DNA of 64,000 nt. Origin: Solenopsis invicta. Lineage: Eukaryota; Arthropoda; Insecta; Hymenoptera; Formicidae. Below, piece by piece: positions 23,035 to 32,133 of this stretch (the stretch's first letter is position 1; each line of letters opens with the position of its first letter). The notes under the pieces were generated by a model. It ran no database searches. It saw nothing but the letters and a program-made list of their open reading frames with translations, and was not told the DNA's origin. The stretch lies in contig NC_052673.1 in assembly GCF_016802725.1 (NCBI RefSeq), positions 14,519,037-14,583,036 of the forward strand, given 5' to 3'. Both the position numbers and the translations under genes were made by a program.

Positions 23035-26000
23035 TGATTTTATTGTTTACACAATTATGAAAAAATTATGCAAATATTAACCACAATTGTACTGCGGAAA
23101 ATCATGTCGCAACAGAGCATTTCTCAAAGATAAAACAATCATGATTCATTCTTCGTCTTCGAAGAATGTATCGTTAAACGTTCGAGCGGTAAATAACGTC
23201 GCGAATCTCAAAGTTCCCGCGAGCAAAATTATATCCGCGCGTAAAGAACTCACGCCGTTTCCGAGAAAGAAATCTCTAAAACCATTACGGGACTCCCGGC
23301 GAGTATAAAAGTTGACGCGCGAATAGCGAGGCCAGGTACGAGAGGAGCACTCTCGTCCTTTTGCAGCCTCGCGAGTACTCGAGCACTCGAGGCGGAGAGT
23401 ACCTCGAAGAGAGGCCAAGCCGTACGATTAGCCCATTGCGCGAGAGGTGTCGGTTACACCTTAATGAGGTATTACTTTAATTGTCCATTAGGAATGGACT
23501 CGATGTAGTAATGTTCACCAAGTTCTTTACTCACACCACAACACGGGTCTTGGCACTTCATCGTCTTTCTCCATTACAGGAATCTTCCACTCGCTTAGAC
23601 AAATGATAATGACTATGTACCAACTGCGGAAGAATTAATAATGGGCCAACGTGCACCACTGTCATTGCAATCGATATCACATTACGTTCGCGAAAATCTC
23701 GATATTCCAGACTGACTCGAGCATTTGTCACGTTTCGCGTCAAATAAATGTAACATAGTCAAACAAAGTATTATATCTTTTCAATTCGTATCTTGTTTAC
23801 AGCGAATTTTCCTCAAGCAATTGCTAATCGCGCGAGATAAGAGAGAGAGCGCGAGCGGGCTCGCGGTCGGTAATTAATAAATCGCAACTAATTCTCTCGT
23901 TTAAGTCATCGTAAATTATTTATCAGCCAAGTGTTCCCAAGCAGTAGCGACGTCTAATTATCGCGACTTGGAGCCGCCACGGCTTTCCTTCTCGATTTAT
24001 TAGCCAATTACAATCCATATATCCACCGGTCATGAAACAAGATCTGTATCGCTATACGGCTGATCACTTTTGTACCTGTCCCGAGAATCGCGCTGCAGTT
24101 GCTCTCTCTTTCGTGGGTTTCTCCTTCCTCATTAGGCAATTACGTCGGAGCTCTATCTCCGCGCCCGATTTTTCGCTCGCGTCACATCCCACGATCACTC
24201 CTGCTTCCGTCACACCAGAGGCGATGGAAAACATCACCCGTCGTCGCTTTTGTAAGCGCCAATCGTGCGTCCTAATAGCCTAGATACACGACGATCGAGC
24301 CCGACGCGCCGATCGTACGCGTTGCAGAGAACCGATCGCGAACCGTAACACGGACTAGAGTTCCGCATTCACGTATGTGGAATAGACTCGGGAAAAATCT
24401 GCGAACAGTCGAGTTACAACCCTGTCCGGAAGTCAATGCCGAGTAGAAGGGAAATTGCAGCTTTACACGTGTAAGTAAAGTACACTCGATAAATGAATGA
24501 ATACAAACAGTTCTTGGAACTAACGGCTAATGTACAGCCAAAATAATTTTACGTCCACCGATACTAAATTGTATTAAAAAGCCTCCGAGAGTATCTCTAC
24601 ACGATAAAAGAGCCAACAAAGATGTAAAATGATATAAATTTTGTATGAAAAATAAAGTAATGCAAGAATTTCTTAATTAATAAATCAATAATTAGAAAAG
24701 CGTTCTATTAATTGCAAAAGCTATTAATTAATTTAATTTAAATAAATTAACCATAATAAATTTGCATTTCCCATATTTCCGTTGAAAAAATGTATTCTAT
24801 TATTTATTGATTCGTCAAAGGGTAATAAGGAAACGTAATAATTGTATAATTATAAGTATCACGTATTCGATCATTCATTCAAATTAAATTAATAGCTCAA
24901 AATCCATGGTATAAATCCTATCCCGAAGTCACGCATGATTAAGAAACGCGAAGATTATGAAATATGGAATTATATTGCGAAGAATGCAACAAATCATTTT
25001 GATCAATGATTTAAATCAAGAACTGAATTGATATTGGCACCGAATATCCATGTTTACAGTTAATGGTCGTGATAAATTTAAACATGATATGTGTTCGACG
25101 AAATATAAATATTTATCTCTTAAATTTGCATCACATTTAAGGTATATCATTAGTCTCGTTATGCCCGTTAAATCTTTCCGCTCGAGAAGAAATCGTCAAG
25201 CGAAAGATATCGTGTCGATCGTGATGGTAGTTTTAAAGCCTTAACTTTAAGCTTCAATCACGATGAAGGTGAACCGGAGTACGAGCGAATTCTTAGGCAC
25301 GTAAGTCCGATAATGCCCGCCTACTCGCGTGATCCACGGTACTAATGCAGAGTGTTATGAGTCTGCGTGTTGTGGATTAACGATTTCATTAAGCGTTTGC
25401 GTTTTCCATCTGATTGCCGACATTGTATCCGGCAAAATCGCAAGCCAAGAAGCAAATGCAGCGAAACTACTCTTGTCTGAATGTAAGAGGTCTTGTTAAA
25501 GTTGTCAGACGCGACTTGTTTTCGGGGGGGAGGGGGGAATTATTCTTCCGCGAACAAACGTATTATAATAAATTATTACGATACTAAATTTAAGTTGAGA
25601 AACGATAATTTTATCATCCATAACTTTTACGAAATTTTGATTTAACATGAAGTTTAGTGGCATAAATCATAAAATATTAATGCGCTGACGGAAAAATGTA
25701 AATTTTATATTTATTTTGTGTTTACTATGTAATACCTGGCGTGACATTTCACGCTTTCTAAAATATGATATGATGATGTTTTGCTCGTGTTTATCTTACC
25801 GTTCGGGCTGGTGGGTCCGCCGTGCGGCGTGTAAAGATGTCCATGAGGATTGTGTGGATGCGGGGGTGGGGGTAGCCACGCGAACCCCGCCAGAGAATGC
25901 GGAAATCCCGCGGGGTTCCAGCCGGGAGCGCCGGGTGCTCCGGCGAGATACGGCGGGCCCTGTGAGGGCCTTTGCACTCCGGGATGAATTGGCTGAGGCA

Positions 26001-26814
26001 CTACCGGGCTGGACTTCTCCTCCTTCTCCTGGCTAGTCTCCAGGTCCCTCTCCAACTCGCAATCCGAATCCATTACGTTTAAATCCTCGGAGTGACCGAC
26101 GCTTCTTATCTCATGGTCCTCGAGATCCAGATGATCCGTCGTACGGTCTCCCTCCAGCGAGCGATTCGCCTCGGAATCACTACGATCATCGAGGATCTCT
26201 CGTCTGCTTGCGGGCGACACGGATCTAGGATTGGTGATCCTGTCGATCCTTTCGTCCTCCTCCTGAATACGCTCCTGTTCTCGTTGGAGCATCGTCTCAC
26301 CGATCCCGCTCGGCGAATTGGTCGTCAGTCGGTCCTTCGACATCTCTTGGTCTATCCTGATAGGCGAGGACGACTTATCGTGACTCGTCCTAGAGAAATC
26401 TTTCACCGTGAGCATCTCCTGCCGCGCAGGCGGATGATCTTGCTCGAGTCTGTTCGAGTGATGATGGTGGTGATGATTGCCGAAGCTAGTCAGACCGTGA
26501 GGACTCAATCTGGCGAGTAGTTCCCTGCTCTGAAGTCTCTGCTGCTCTATTAAAAGTTCTCGATACCTCGCCTCCATCTCAATATTCTTTTCGGCGTCCA
26601 TCCTGTCGTCGTTGTCTCGCCTAGCCGCGAAGGTGCCGCCGCCGATGGCACTCTTCTTCGTGCCGCTCAGCAGGCTGTCGACGCTGAAGCTGATCTTGCC
26701 GCTTCGCGGCTTCAAGTTCGAAGACGCGGACGTCGGGGTAGCCATGTCGACGTCCTCGCACAAGCGATCGCTGCCGGAACCTGGGCCCGTCACCACGCCT
26801 TCGCCGTTGCTCAT
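15084..26814 (-). CDS. Dr: Drop / muscle segment homeobox (Msx-class homeodomain repressor), three exons
   Basis: The coding sequence joins 26814-25800, 18296-18100 and 15329-15084 on the minus strand and gives 485 residues, close to the size of fly Drop. Seen: an Eh1-like motif FSVDSLLS (residues 43-50), a basic CTLRKHKPNRKPRTPF lead-in, a 60-residue homeodomain at 361-420 with WFQNRR (Trp48 and Asn51 present), and the Msx tail EAEIEKL just after it. Known of the family: Msx proteins are nuclear DNA-binding repressors that recruit Groucho/TLE through Eh1 and prefer TAATTG-type sites. In flies, Drop patterns the dorsal neuroectoderm and specifies muscle identity. Both introns have GT..AG ends and the phases join without loss. 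An in-frame TAA 12 codons upstream supports the start at 26814. Other homeobox classes are excluded by the NRKPRTPFTT start and the RAKAKRLQ end of the homeodomain. The transcript itself is inferred. Confidence 0.97.
15601..15690. mobile_element. Inverted-repeat element family B, single-armed copy 2 (intron 2)
   Basis: ctgaaatatctgaaaattta, then gatacaaatctggagataa and ttttgtcaaaccatcaacat, corresponds to the outward arm of the family B copies at 4.5 and 40.7 kb, in reverse orientation to 4526-4625. The partner arm is not recognisable, so this copy appears truncated or heavily decayed. It lies about 270 bp from Dr exon 3. Confidence 0.55.
16986..17162. mobile_element. Inverted-repeat element family A, copy 1 (intron 2)
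   Basis: The arms at 16986-17027 and 17116-17162 are imperfect inverted repeats (agaattttctc...catagtagtcgtaag against its complement), around an A+T-rich core with tttagtaaaatt words. No coding capacity. The same architecture and sequence recur at 61947-62110, which makes this a dispersed MITE-like family rather than chance. Confidence 0.7.
17771..17842. repeat. (GT)n/(GC) alternating tract in intron 2
   Basis: A 72-bp run of alternating purine-pyrimidine: (TG)n, then TGCG/CGTG units, then (TG)n, ending in (TA)n. Such tracts can adopt left-handed DNA under supercoiling. It lies about 260 bp from exon 2. Confidence 0.95.
18100..18296 (-). CDS. Dr: Dr exon 2: first 44 homeodomain residues
   Basis: The exon has 197 bases: two complete Gly339 and 195 encode residues 340-404. 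The acceptor is TTTCAG|GGGAC (minus strand) and the donor is CAG|GTGAGAG. It encodes a Pro/Gly-rich linker, the conserved CTLRKHK basic patch, then homeodomain positions 1-44 (helix 1, helix 2 and the start of helix 3), ending in LTETQ. The sequence from NRKPRTPFTT to EFSSSL is nearly the textbook Msx homeodomain, which makes the class assignment secure. The exon exits in phase 0. Confidence 0.98.
18476..18505. repeat. 15-bp tandem duplication in intron 1
   Basis: ttagagagcagccaa is followed by ttagagagcagccgg. It lies about 180 bp upstream of exon 2 in transcript sense. Confidence 0.8.
19842..19897. repeat. Duplicated 56-bp element in intron 1, copy 1
   Basis: This block matches 20372-20427 in direct orientation at 47 of 56 positions with no gaps. 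The left part contains cgcacgtaaccgatc and the right part ctaattaatttctg followed by taatta. The centre is the most diverged. Paired TAATTA cores are homeodomain-type sites, so duplication of a regulatory element is a reasonable inference. Confidence 0.75.
20055..20132. promoter_or_regulatory. TAAT-core cluster between the duplicated elements
   Basis: Several ATTA/TAAT cores occur in under 80 bases, including taattaat, ttaattg, ctaatgg, attattaatg and caattaac, interspersed with gcgtca and gacgctgc. TTAATTG resembles the known Msx preference. An autoregulatory or homeodomain-bound enhancer is inferred; no conservation data were available. Confidence 0.3.
20372..20427. repeat. Duplicated 56-bp element in intron 1, copy 2
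   Basis: This is the partner of 19842-19897, 530 bp away. The first 15 bases (cgcacgtaaccgatc) and the ctaattaatttctg core are identical between copies, while eight or nine other positions differ. Conserved outer blocks around a variable centre look more like two retained binding modules than a recent random duplication. Confidence 0.75.
20689..20902. mobile_element. Tc1/mariner-like miniature element (MITE) in Dr intron 1
   Basis: The 214-bp interval is bounded by inverted ends ACAGCCTCGGCCAAAAGTATTAA-like on the left and its near complement on the right (ACAGCCTTGACCAAAAGTATTAA read outward); about 20 of 23 terminal positions agree. ACAGnC...CCAAAAGTATT termini are typical of Tc1-like elements. 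No transposase is present, so it is non-autonomous. A TA target duplication is not clearly preserved. Confidence 0.65.
21180..21210. repeat. (GA)n microsatellite in intron 1
   Basis: About 15 GA units with no interruption. Confidence 0.95.
22320..22945. repeat. Degenerate tandem array, period about 150-190 bp, in intron 1
   Basis: Two adjacent units at about 22625-22784 and 22785-22940 align along their length: ttatgccactttgagag with ttacgctactttaaatg, then (g/c)tagca, gcgtgt(c/t)tt and cc(a/t)aatatt blocks. A partial third unit starts near 22905. Two more diverged units appear upstream, with a gcttcgcgttccct match near 22354. Identity by eye is only about 60-70%, so the outer units are less certain. 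Confidence 0.5.
23001..23031. repeat. (CT)n microsatellite in intron 1
   Basis: About 15 CT units with no interruption. Confidence 0.95.
25800..26814 (-). CDS. Dr: Dr exon 1: N-terminal part with Eh1 motif
   Basis: This exon encodes residues 1-338 plus the first base of codon 339. The ATG at 26814-26812 is the first in frame after an upstream TAA. The exon ends at a clean donor (GTAAG, minus strand, 25799-25795), so it leaves in phase 1; reading on past the donor gives 28 residues with no Msx character and then a stop. Contents in order: the Eh1-like FSVDSLLS at 43-50; an Arg/Glu/Gln-rich stretch, probably helical, at about 78-105; a run of six His at 114-119; a long acidic and Ser-rich, probably disordered, region at about 145-270; and a Pro/Gly/His-rich segment at about 270-336. 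Only the Eh1 block is strongly family-specific; the rest is assigned by frame and splice continuity to the homeodomain exons. Confidence 0.95.
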
Positions 26815-27338
26815 GCCGATTCCTAACGCGTCGTCGGTCTTTCTGATTCTTGTGCCTTACAAGTTTCGAAATATGATCGGCGATTCTTACCAATTTATCA
26901 AACCACACAAACAGTCATCCAAAGATGCGAATAAGAAGATCGTTCGATCGCTTTCTCAGTTCCATGCTGGATCGTGTGTCCAATGTCCATTACACTGTGA
27001 GTTTCCTAATAAAACTCCGAATGAGTAACGTCGCACCTTAAAGTGTCAGCTGATAGTCGTTGCATTAGCTTTTCACGGACGTCCGTTAAAGAACGATGGA
27101 CGTGATATATTGACGCGATCGAGCCGGAGGGCACTTTCCAGTGACGATCAGTCACATTGCAATTCCTGGACGAAACCCGCTAACGTCGAAGAGACTCTTC
27201 AAGGCGCAGCCCACCGCCTTAATAAGTTTCGCGTTCCGTTATTCTTGGAATCCGCCGCATCGCCGCGGAATGACCCAGCCGACACGAGCGGATTCCCCCA
27301 TTAGAGTCAGAAGAGTGTTCTTAAGGTATCAACATGAT
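26815..27338 (-). other. Dr: Probable Dr 5' UTR
   Basis: This is the interval between the candidate start site (27338) and the ATG. The Dr frame is closed by TAA 12 codons before the ATG, so the protein does not extend upstream. Short upstream ATGs occur, the first being a four-codon frame beginning at 27335. A non-coding first exon elsewhere cannot be excluded. Confidence 0.4.
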
Positions 27339-27362
27339 GACCCAACTCCTCTCACCTCTTAA

Positions 27363-27370
27363 CTTTTATA
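27363..27370 (-). promoter_or_regulatory. Dr: Candidate Dr core promoter: TATA box with initiator-like site
   Basis: CTTTTATA on the plus strand reads TATAAAAG toward the gene. The A of a TCATC motif lies 32 bases downstream at 27338, partly matching the arthropod initiator TCA(G/T)T. Spacing and orientation fit a focused promoter giving a 524-base leader. TATA-like words are common in A+T-rich DNA, so this is a candidate only. Confidence 0.4.
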
Positions 27371-28197
27371 CTTTTTGCATTCTTGCCGATCCTCAGCTGA
27401 TATTCTCATACGGCAATCCTCTTTTCGCGATACTTTATAGTCCTTTCTTTCAGACAGCGCTTAATGGATCCGTATAAAAACATTTGAACGAAGTGCGCAG
27501 AATGGAATCTACGCTGTAAAATACTCTCTTTGCGAGAGACGACGTAACGCGGGTGAACTTTACGTTGACAGCTTCCGCTGTCATGATACGATGATCACGT
27601 TTCGGATAATTGTAAACAATTATTATAATCTGAGTATCAGGTGTCTAATATTCTGAAATACTCTTCGGCATTGCGTTTCTCTCGTTTCTAACTGAAATCC
27701 TTCTTCATGACATGATACACACTTCGATGTTTCCTCTGTTCCACCGTTAGATTACAAACGTCGATGCTTGTGTACCGACGTGCGGGATCTTCCGGAGCAT
27801 AGAGCTCGAAAAGGTCGAGCGTTGATTTCCAACGTTAACAAAGTCCGTTGCTGCCATCAACGCGTTCATTCACGCGTCTCATTGAACGTGGGGACGTCGA
27901 TACGTGGTCTCCTCCAACGCTCCTGGGATTTCGGCCGAAGCACTCGGTTTCTTCGTGTACCGACAACGCGGCCTCTCGCGACCTAGACGGTTCACCAAGA
28001 CGGTCGAGCGCGTACTCCAGCTCGGGTCGCGCGACGGTGAGGACACAAGGTGGGAGAGCGGTAGTCGTCTCAAGAAAAGAAACGACTGTCGGCGATGGAG
28101 TACAAATGTAATCGGTTGTAATCTGTGTAATCTGCCGCGTGGTGACCGCCTCTGCCGCGGAAACGGCACTGATTACCAGCTCGGCTGCACTCGCGAC

Positions 28198-28222
28198 GGA
28201 GAGCCCTGCCGGGGGGCTCTCC
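28198..28222. repeat. Short G+C-rich hairpin upstream of Dr
   Basis: ggagagccc and gggctctcc pair around a 7-base tgccggg spacer, just before a long (CT)n-rich run (28228-28290). Confidence 0.6.
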
Positions 28223-28579
28223 ATTCTCCCTCTTTCTCTCTCTCTCTCTTTTTCTCTCTCTCCTTTCTCTTTCTGTCTCTTTTCACGTTCTCAGCATCGC
28301 GGTGCCACCGCCGGGTGCGCACCGCCCCCGCAACGCTAGCAAAACCGGTACCGTAGCCTGGGCTCGACCAATACGCGCAAGCCGACGTACATCTCGGGCG
28401 TTTCGAGAATGGGCGTTCTTCGCGGTCGGACGTGGACCAATAGCGTACAACGAGGTGGATCGAAACCCGTAGGGGAAACCCCCTTCTTCCGGTTCTCCGA
28501 GACCGCCAGATGGAGCTGGCTGCATCGCCTGATGCTGGAGAGTACTCCGAGGTGGTGGAGAACGCGGATGGTCGATGGA

Positions 28580-28672
28580 ACGTGGCGGTGGTGGTGAGGG
28601 TGGTGGTGGTGGTGGTGGTGGCGATAGTGGTGGTGGTGGTGCTGATGGTGGTAGTGGTGGTGGTGGTGGTGG
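28580..28672. repeat. (GGT)n imperfect microsatellite upstream of Dr
   Basis: GGT/GTG trinucleotides with interruptions over about 90 bp. On either strand it gives spurious Val or Thr runs. Confidence 0.9.
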
Positions 28673-29717
28673 GACGTGCTGGGACCGAGCGGAACGTGAC
28701 GACTCCTAATTGTCTAATTCCCGGGCGCGCAATGCGCGAATTGATTGGCAATACGGGTGCACGTGACTGTGTGCACGAGCGCATGGCTGGGAGGGCAAGC
28801 ATCCCTCTTGCGTTCGCTCGTACGCGTACGCAAACCGCGTGACACCTCTCGTGAGAGCGAACGATGGCTGATCTAGGATTTATATCGTCGACGGTATGCG
28901 CGATCCTGATGTCGATCATATTTAATTATTAGTAGGATTATGGCGTGCGTGCTGAAACACGTGATGAGAGTCTCTAGATCTTAGCTTTGATAATTTCATT
29001 TAGTTAACTATTTGCGTTCAAATTTGTGATTATAAGTGAAAAAAAGAATTAATTTTAGGAACGTGTTACACTCAAAAAAATTTTTCGAGAAATTAGATAT
29101 TTAATCATTGAAATAAAATATTTTATTTCAGCAACATTTTCATAATTTATTTCAATTAATATTTTTTTTCTTCGGATTATCTTACGAAATGTACCATTAT
29201 TTTTTGTAAGACTTTCATAGATCATTAACTACTAAAATATTTTAATGATTTTCGATTTTAGGTCTCTTCGAAATACTTGTAATAATTTCACAAAGTTATA
29301 TTTTTTTTATATTATCACAAAATATATATCGCTATAAAAATAATTAAAAAAATAAATAAAAATAAACAAAGAGTTGCACTCTTTATACGTGGGTAGCAAT
29401 CGCAGGATGTTTCACTGATAGGAAGGAGATTGAAACGTTAGCAGAACCGGCATATTGAATCCCTGATCCAAAAGAAGAGAGTGCACCGATACAGCGAGGG
29501 TGGGGAAGCGCCTGCAGTAAGCCAAGCACATACGCGCGCGCTCTTCTCGCGAGGAAAGAGATATACGAAGGCGGGAGCAAGCAAAAAGATGGAATTGAGC
29601 CGTCAAGCATAGAACTTTTGCCGTTCGCTAGACGCGAACAGGATTGAGGAGGACTTGAACGACGTAAGCACCGTTGTCTCCTACTTTATGTCGCGTACTA
29701 ATGCGATGGGCTCGGAT

Positions 29718-29805
29718 GGTAAAATATTTGTTTTTAACACGCTAATGCGATGGACTCGAATGAGTCCATCGCATTAACGTGTTAAAACATTTTACTAAAA
29801 GTAAA
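29718..29805. repeat. Inverted repeat with TTAA-bounded palindromic core
   Basis: The core arms 29732-29757 and 29762-29787 are complementary except for one base (taatgcgatggactc and its complement) around gaat. The core is bounded by TTAA on both sides, and partial pairing (tggtaaaat / attttacta) extends it. A related direct copy, actaatgcgatgggctcg, lies just to the left near 29697-29715. TTAA borders are a hallmark of piggyBac-type insertion; that origin is inferred. Confidence 0.6.
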
Positions 29806-32102
29806 CATTTTACTAAAAATAATAATAATAGCAGGTCATTAAAACAGCAAGTTTTTTTTACACAAGAAATCGATAAAAAAATTTTTACATCTAAATATAA
29901 TTAAAATTGATGTAAAATGGCTCAGGCTTACGCAATCAGTTAATATTCAATTAATTAAAAACGGTTCTCTCTTAGATTTCTTCTTTCTTCATCCTGAATT
30001 TTTTAGATAATAGATTTTTAACTTACAAAAGTTACTTTACGATGTAAAATTTTTGCTTTTCGTACAAATACATATAATACATGCTAGTTTTAGAAAAAGA
30101 GACAAATATTTATAAAATTTTACATTAGCGATAGTTTAAATTTTTAGTATTCTAGTATTGTAAACAAAAAAAATGCATTCAATAGATATAATCGAGCGGA
30201 ACCATTGCAATACTTTAGGATTATGCTAATCCGACTGACATTATGATGAAGGTAATAGCGACCAATTCTTTGACCAATCCTACGGACCGATTTTGAAAAG
30301 GAAATCACGTTGGTCAAGCTGATTAGGAAAATCTCGCTTAAAATCGGTCAAACGTCGGTACGTTGACGATTTTTCTCAGCGACATTGTCATGTAGATGCC
30401 ACGACGCTTGCGTAATTCCTGGCGATTCTTTTCACCCTGGGTAAGTTATGTTAGACACGTTATGCATTATATATTGCATTATTTATATACTAATGTGAAT
30501 TTATCATATACTAATTATTTATTGATGGAGATATGAATTTATTATATACACTGTGACATAGATAGATAAATTGTGACTATAAATTATTTTTTAGTTAATT
30601 ACATAATTTACATAATTAAGATTAGATTACAAGAAATTATAAGGTATATAAGTACTGCTAATAAGGATTATTCTATGGATAATAAAATATACTTGTAAAA
30701 TCTCAATATTTTAAACATGGCATATTAATAATTCTATTATAAAATATAATTAAAATAACTTAAATGTGTTATTCTGAAAACATAGTGCATTTATCTAGAG
30801 TATGTATCGTGCAGATTTGCAACTGATAGTTTAAATAAATGCAGAACCTTTGTCAACCACCGTTCACCGTGACGGGCAGAATGCACGAAAGTTGCGCGCG
30901 CGCGAACCCCGGGGAAGGGGATGTTTCAAGCGTTCCCCGCGATTTGCACATTAACGGGGAATAAACGACGCCGAAATACAGCGCGGACGCGCGATCGCCA
31001 TAATAGGAGCACCGAGTAGTCTATTAAGCGTCCTCAAAACCAGTTAGTGAGTCGGCAATCCAGTTTAGGTACAAAATGGCTGTCGTTTAGCGAGGATTAA
31101 TGGTCTCGGGAGTGCCCCGGGGCAGCATAATGGGGCAGATGCGTTCTGGATGAGGGGGAACAACCCTCTCTGATCTCTCCTCCCCGCCATTTATATCTCG
31201 ACAACCTCCGCGCGCCACCCTGCCTCCTCGTGCCTTACCCCACCCCTCCTGTGGCCTCGTTATGTACACCTATCTGACTACAGGCTCCATTATGCCCTTT
31301 TTGTGTGATGCTCCACGTACGCCGGTATAAATACGCGATATCTGTGCACCTACATACCGGCACCTCGAAATTACAGCCTGTGACGTTACATGAACAGCAG
31401 GAAATTGTGTGCATCTCCCTCTCTATTTTGTGAATTAAAAATTCAAATTGAAAGATTTATATCTCGCATATAAATAGATAGTATATTGTTATAAATTTTT
31501 ACAAATAAGTTTGTCACCTTGTACGGCTGAAATCTTGAAATAAGCGTTAGAGTCTCTTAAATTTATTCATTTATTCGATCGCGATGCAAATAATCTTTTC
31601 TTTTAGTTTATCGATTGTATCTTTTAGCAATTCGCTCATGCAATACGTTCCAGGCCACAGAAATAACGATACGTAATATCGATGCGAAATTATGTGCGCT
31701 CCGTCAAGAGTTAATTATCGCTTTATCACAATTGTGCCACGTCATTTGCTCTTTGAGTACCCCCAAACACCTCGTATACACTTTCCATAATCTCGTCTGA
31801 ACGTATACATACATGCAACCACCGAGGGGCGGCACGTCCACGTTCGTACGCGCACGTGCGTCTGTGCGAGTGCCACGCACACGATACTCGAGCAGGGATT
31901 CGAGTCTAGTATTTGGGCGCCCAAAGCGCCGTTTAGTTTGGCGTTTCATGGTCGACTGACTCCCCTCGCCGTCTACCGACGCCGCGGTCCGTGTCGTTTC
32001 GGTGCTCCTGAGAGAGCCGTAAGTACTCGTTTTGAAATCGACTCCGGTACCCTGACGCGCGTGTGTGCGCGCGAACGGGTCGCGTATGTGAGCGTAGGGT
32101 GC

Positions 32103-32133
<31 letters not shown>

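Larger units (their letters stand above)
18297..25799 (-). other. Dr: Dr intron 1 (7.5 kb)
   Basis: The intron starts with GTAAG and ends with a pyrimidine-rich tract and TTTCAG just before 18296. I see no coding exon inside. It holds a 15-bp tandem duplication (18476-18505), a duplicated 56-bp TAATTA element (19842-19897 and 20372-20427), a TAAT-core cluster (20055-20132), a Tc1-like miniature element (20689-20902), (GA)n at 21180-21210, a degenerate tandem array (about 22320-22945) and (CT)n at 23001-23031. Large first introns of developmental homeobox genes often carry enhancers; that role here is inferred. Confidence 0.92.
27371..29717. other. Proximal upstream region of Dr
   Basis: G+C- and CpG-rich from about 27.8 to 28.9 kb with (CT)n and (GGT)n tracts, then A+T-rich. 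Long open frames here come from simple repeats. It is the likely place for proximal promoter elements of Dr; none can be named individually beyond the TATA candidate. Confidence 0.6.

Noticed and set aside
25711..25799. Extension of the Dr exon 1 frame past the donor
   Set aside because: 28 further codons to a stop look like intron sequence, and a strong GTAAG donor joins in phase to the homeodomain exon.
26621..26908. Possible upstream reading frame overlapping the Dr start
   Set aside because: It would begin with GTG, not ATG, and the product is Arg-rich antisense-frame sequence; not a credible upstream ORF in an insect.
28173..28919. Open frame of 248 codons on the minus strand with a long Thr run
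   Set aside because: The Thr run is the antisense of the (GGT)n repeat; no recognisable domain and no link to the Dr frame.
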